Shown here: piece after piece, positions 8,301-10,488 of the stretch
How the letters are laid out: each line of letters starts with the position of its first letter
Numbering within the stretch: the first letter of the stretch is position 1
Assembly: GCA_937915475.1 (NCBI GenBank)
Contig: CALGIR010000032.1
Coordinates: 1-10,488 of the forward strand
Source: an uncultured Bacteroidales bacterium
GTDB lineage: Bacteria > Bacteroidota > Bacteroidia > Bacteroidales > Tenuifilaceae
DNA: 10,488 nucleotides
Direction of reading: 5' to 3'
Made by a program: the position numbers and the translations under genes
The notes under the pieces: generated by a model
Databases searched by the model: none
Seen by the model: only the letters and a program-made list of their open reading frames with translations
What the model was told of the DNA's origin: nothing

Positions 8301-10488
8301 CGGAGTTGTGTTTAGCGGCGGAAACAGCAAGTACTCACTTGGTGATGCCACGGATGCAAGAAATGTTTTAACAGAAACTAATGGATGGAGTATTACCGAT
8401 GGTGGGCAGATAAGCGTACCAGCTGTATCGACCTTTGCACCATCAAAAATTACTTTAACAACCGCAAGATCAGGTGGTGATGTTGCCTTTGATGGAGGTA
8501 GTTCTGTTACAGCTTGTGGTTTGGTTTGGGGTACTTCGGCAAATCCAACCATAGGTAATAATATGGGTATTACTACTGAAGGAAGTGGATTGGGTACTTT
8601 CTCAAGTAATATCACTGGGCTAACCGAGGGTACAACCTACTATGTTCGTGCCTACGCAACCAACGCCAATGGCACAGGATATGGTGAAAGCATAGAGTTT
8701 AAAATCAACAACCCAATGACTTTAGAGTTTAACACTAACCTTGAGGCTGGTACAACTATTACCCTACCTCTTCGGGGTACGGTAAGTGTAACCGTTTACT
8801 GGGGCGATGGCGATAGTGATACCTATACCACAGCGGGAAGTTATAGTCATACCTATGCAGCAGAAGGAGTTTATACCGTAAAAATTTCGGGAACCCTAAC
8901 TCAATTTGGGTACGGTTATAGTACTACCCCTAATATCAAAAAGTTGGTTGCGGTAACAAGTTTTGGTGACGTTGGGTTAACAACACTTTTTGGTGCTTTT
9001 TACCAGGCACATAATCTGACTCAGGTTCCAAATACTCTACCATCAACAGTAACGGACATATCCACCATGTTTGGTTTTTGCACATCTTTTAATCAGGATA
9101 TAAACTCTTGGGATGTGAGCAATGTTACCAATATGAGAGCTATGTTTTCTTCTACCCATGTATTTAATCAAGATATTGGGAGTTGGAACGTGAGCAAGGT
9201 TACCGACATGGACTTTATGTTCGCTTCTGCCAAAGCATTTAACCAGGATATTGGTTCATGGGATGTGAGTAAAGTTACTACCATGAAAAGTATGTTCAAT
9301 AACGTAACGCTTTCAAAAGCAAACTATAACAGCTTGCTTATTGGGTGGGCAGCGCAAACCGTACAAAATGGTATCGAGTTCCATGGCGGAAACAGCAAGT
9401 ACTCACCTGGCGCAGCGGCTGATGCAAGGACTGTACTAACCGATACCTATGGTTGGATAATTACCGATGGAGGTGAATCGAATACTCCTGTTGTTTCAAC
9501 CTTGCCACTATCAGAAATAACATTAACAGCTGTAACCGCTGGCGGAGATATTATTGGCGATGGCGGTAGCCCTGTTACGAATAGTGGGGTAATCTGGGGT
9601 TCTTCTGACGATTTAACGCTTGACAATAAAATAGGTGTTTTATTTAGTGAGGCTGTGGAAGGTACTTTTACCTGTAACATTACCAGGCTTACCGAGAACG
9701 CAACCTACTATATTCGTGCCTTTGCAACCAATGCCAATGGTACCGAATACGGAGAAATCATGGTGCTTACAACACAAAACCCAGTAACACTAGAGTTTAA
9801 CACCAACCTATCGGTAGGCACAACCATTTCGCTACCCCTTAATGGCACAGTAAATGCAACTGTTTACTGGGGCGATGGTGCTAGCGATACTTATACCGCA
9901 GCGGGGAATCATGAGCATACCTACGCGGCAGAAGGAACCTATACCGTAAAAATTATTGGTTCCCTCACACATTTTGGAAATGAGAATAGTGTAACCCCTA
10001 ATATCGACAAGCTAGTTAAGGTTACAAATTTTGGTGATGTTGGTTTAACTTCGCTCAGCGGTGCTTTTAAAGGGGCAACAAACCTTACCCAAGCTCCAGC
10101 GAATCTGCCATCAACAGTAACCAGCACATCCCATATGTTCTCTGGTTGTACATCCTTTAATCAGGATATTGGCGGATGGAATGTGAGCAAGGTTAACGAT
10201 ATGACCGATATGCTTAAAGAGGTAACGCTATCAGTAGCCAGCTATAACACTTTGCTTATCGAATGGGCAGGGCAAGCTGTGCAAAGTGGAGTTAATTTCC
10301 ATGCTGGTAATAGTAAGTATTCCCCTGGGGCTGCTACTGCTGCCAGAGCTGTTCTTACAGATACCCATGGCTGGATAATTACCGATGGTGGCGAAACAAA
10401 TGTTCCTGCCGTTTCAACTCTAGTTCCGTCAGGTATTACTGCAACAGCTGCAACCTCAGGCGGAAATGTTACTGCCGATGGTGGTAGT
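5374..10488 (+). CDS. Giant BspA-type (DUF285) repeat surface protein with PKD-like and FN3-like modules, 3' partial
   Basis: I translated 1705 codons from the ATG to the window end with no stop, so the gene continues beyond it. Residues 1-20 are a signal peptide (MKKQLLFILAFLTLSWSASA, cleaved before Q21). Five macro-modules start at residues 22, 381, 784, 1115 and 1471. Each has a PKD-like domain with WGDG and HTYAxEGxYTV motifs, an entry segment ending near PSTV, 25-aa repeats of the form FNQDIGSWDVSNVTNM..MF (7, 5, 2, 3 and 1 copies) and a 56-aa cap ending ITDGG. Modules 2-4 add a ~100-aa FN3-like domain with TYYVRAYATNANG; module 1 lacks it and module 5 is cut inside it. The repeats belong to the BspA-like leucine-rich family (PF03382), known on surface and adhesive proteins. 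Export to the cell surface is expected, but the C-terminal sorting signal is not visible. Adhesion is inferred from the family. ACC before the ATG and A-rich leader DNA are typical of the phylum; there is no strong Shine-Dalgarno. Confidence 0.93.
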   Translation, partial: MKKQLLFILAFLTLSWSASAQMVLKFNTNKSAGITITLPLQGDVDVTVDWGDGASDTYTAPGNQDHTYATEGIYTVSITGNLTQFGNGSTETPNIVKLVEVTSFGNLGLTSLNGAFYKAQNLTKVPSTIPSTVSNTSYMFFYTTSFNQDISSWDVSSVTDMSNMFAYCTNFNQDIGSWDVSSVTNMSNMFTQCPSFNQDIGAWDVSKVTTMRYMFWKASSFNQDISTWDVSSVTYMSSMFNDASSFNQDIGSWDVSSVISMGRMFAGCSSFNHDISGWDVSEVKDMSGMFSEATSFNQDIGSWDVGNVTHMNDMFQGLTLSSSNYDNILIGWAGQILKSGVRFNGGGSKYSSGKAAEAREILSETKGWIITDGGQIPADAMVLEFNTNLSAGTTITLPLQGAVNVTVNWGDGLSATYTKAGYYQYTYATEGVYAVSITGNLGQFGFDVTTYGNDKLVAVTSFGDLGLTSLKNAFYKAENLIQVPTVFPLSVVSAEHMFGYCTNFNQDIGSWDVSNVTNMSEMFTMASAFNQDIGSWDVSKVTNMNAMFGGATSFNQDISSWDVSNVTTMGFMFIQAAAFNQDISGWDVSNVTTMQRMFEKATSFNQDIGGWNVSKVTSMTDMFKNVTLSTANYNGLLTGWAAQTVKNGVSFHGGNSKYSPGVAADAKATLISDYNWTITDGGESNLPDITTVALSEITGTTATSGGNIMSDGGSPVTARGVVWSTSENPTTADNKTEDGTGVGTFVSNIAGLTEGTTYYVRAYATNANGTVYGLNREFTTKSPMVLEFNTNLSEGTTITLPLQGTVDVTVDWGDGSSDTYTSAGNRGHTYTAEGTYTVKIVGTLQRFGNGYGGIPNIDKLVAVTSFGDIGLTSLSGAFKGAKNLTQVPASIPSTVSYTTYMFSGCTSFNQDISGWEVSNVVSMELMFSDCASFNQDISSWSIGSVTTMDGMFTNTTLSTVNYNNILIGWAAQTVKNGVVFSGGNSKYSLGDATDARNVLTETNGWSITDGGQISVPAVSTFAPSKITLTTARSGGDVAFDGGSSVTACGLVWGTSANPTIGNNMGITTEGSGLGTFSSNITGLTEGTTYYVRAYATNANGTGYGESIEFKINNPMTLEFNTNLEAGTTITLPLRGTVSVTVYWGDGDSDTYTTAGSYSHTYAAEGVYTVKISGTLTQFGYGYSTTPNIKKLVAVTSFGDVGLTTLFGAFYQAHNLTQVPNTLPSTVTDISTMFGFCTSFNQDINSWDVSNVTNMRAMFSSTHVFNQDIGSWNVSKVTDMDFMFASAKAFNQDIGSWDVSKVTTMKSMFNNVTLSKANYNSLLIGWAAQTVQNGIEFHGGNSKYSPGAAADARTVLTDTYGWIITDGGESNTPVVSTLPLSEITLTAVTAGGDIIGDGGSPVTNSGVIWGSSDDLTLDNKIGVLFSEAVEGTFTCNITRLTENATYYIRAFATNANGTEYGEIMVLTTQNPVTLEFNTNLSVGTTISLPLNGTVNATVYWGDGASDTYTAAGNHEHTYAAEGTYTVKIIGSLTHFGNENSVTPNIDKLVKVTNFGDVGLTSLSGAFKGATNLTQAPANLPSTVTSTSHMFSGCTSFNQDIGGWNVSKVNDMTDMLKEVTLSVASYNTLLIEWAGQAVQSGVNFHAGNSKYSPGAATAARAVLTDTHGWIITDGGETNVPAVSTLVPSGITATAATSGGNVTADGGS
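5809..6333 (+). repeat. 75-bp coding repeat array, module 1 (7 units)
   Basis: Seven units of exactly 25 codons start at Phe 146, 171, 196, 221, 246, 271 and 296 of the encoded protein. Each follows FNQDI.(S/G).WDVS.V; the sixth has FNHDI. This is the longest array in the visible part of the gene. Confidence 0.95.
6883..7257 (+). repeat. 75-bp coding repeat array, module 2 (5 units)
   Basis: Five 25-codon units start at Phe 504, 529, 554, 579 and 604. Several share long exact DNA stretches such as AACCAGGATATT followed by GGCAGCTGGGATGTGAG, indicating recent duplication or homogenisation. Confidence 0.95.
8095..8244 (+). repeat. 75-bp coding repeat array, module 3 (2 units)
   Basis: Two 25-codon units start at Phe 908 and 933. 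The second is divergent (SWSIGSV in place of the usual SWDVSNV), the most altered of the 18 units. Confidence 0.93.
9088..9312 (+). repeat. 75-bp coding repeat array, module 4 (3 units)
   Basis: Three 25-codon units start at Phe 1239, 1264 and 1289. The middle unit carries WNVSKV rather than WDVS, a variant also seen in the last unit of module 2 and the single unit of module 5. Confidence 0.93.
10156..10230 (+). repeat. 75-bp coding repeat, module 5 (single unit)
   Basis: One 25-codon unit starts at Phe 1595 (FNQDIGGWNVSKV) and runs straight into the conserved cap. The entry segment and the cap are both complete, so this is a minimal array and not a truncated module. Confidence 0.92.

Larger units (their letters stand above)
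5437..10488 (+). repeat. Five ~1-kb coding macro-repeats
   Basis: Macro-modules begin at bases 5437, 6514, 7723, 8716 and 9784, each opening with an xVLEFNTN- or xTLEFNTN-like segment. The distance from module start to the first 25-aa repeat is 124, 123, 124, 124 and 124 residues. The cap always starts 2 residues before the end of the last 25-aa unit and is 56 residues in all five (bases 6328-6495, 7252-7419, 8239-8406, 9307-9474, 10225-10392). Only the repeat number and the absence of an FN3-like part in module 1 change module length. These are in-frame duplications within one gene. Confidence 0.9.

Noticed and set aside
5764..10127. Several antisense reading frames of 62-119 aa inside the giant gene
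   Set aside because: They recur at equivalent positions of the modules and only mirror the repetitive sense sequence; they have no recognisable domains.
5809..10230. Regular 75-bp repeats as a CRISPR array
   Set aside because: The repeats are contiguous, have no unique spacers, and lie in an open reading frame encoding 25-aa protein repeats.
5374..10488. Possible frameshift or pseudogene in the long repeat region
   Set aside because: Line-by-line translation shows one frame without a stop or break in repeat register to the window end.

Overview
The window reads as a fragment of a Bacteroidota chromosome, probably class Bacteroidia. Three things point there: a hybrid two-component protein fusing a histidine kinase, a receiver and an AraC domain; promoter-like sequences of the TTG...TAnnTTTG type; and secreted proteins whose signal peptides end in Ala before Gln. 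The DNA is moderately AT-rich and every gene I can support lies on the + strand. Placement below phylum level is inference.

Layout. (1) Bases 1-1895 hold the 3' part of a TPR-type sensor kinase fused to a receiver and an AraC-type DNA-binding domain. Its true start lies upstream of the window. (2) Bases 1896-2590 are a ~700 bp gene-free region. It contains REP-like GC-rich hairpins, three 21-bp direct repeats directly upstream of a good Bacteroidota-type promoter, and a degenerate inverted pair in the resulting ~210-nt leader. (3) Bases 2591-3616 encode a YdjI-like SPFH protein with a C-terminal GYF_2 domain. (4) Bases 3673-5208 encode a secreted right-handed beta-helix protein. (5) Bases 5207-5373 hold a tandem array of degenerate heptamers and a weak promoter candidate. 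(6) From 5374 to the window end there is one uninterrupted reading frame of 1705 codons with no stop. It encodes a giant secreted BspA-type (DUF285) leucine-rich-repeat protein whose 3' end is outside the window.

The giant gene is the most interesting object. It is built of five macro-modules, each made of a PKD-like domain plus entry segment (123-124 aa), n repeats of exactly 25 aa, a 56-aa cap and, where visible, a ~100-aa FN3-like domain. All parts except the repeat array keep almost fixed length, and n is 7, 5, 2, 3 and 1. Short stretches are nearly identical between modules at DNA level, which suggests ongoing duplication, contraction or gene conversion in 75-bp steps.

No defence, secretion or biosynthetic system is apparent. 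The genes look like envelope and surface functions next to a membrane-spanning transcription regulator. A functional link between the regulator, its possible operator and the downstream genes is a testable inference only.
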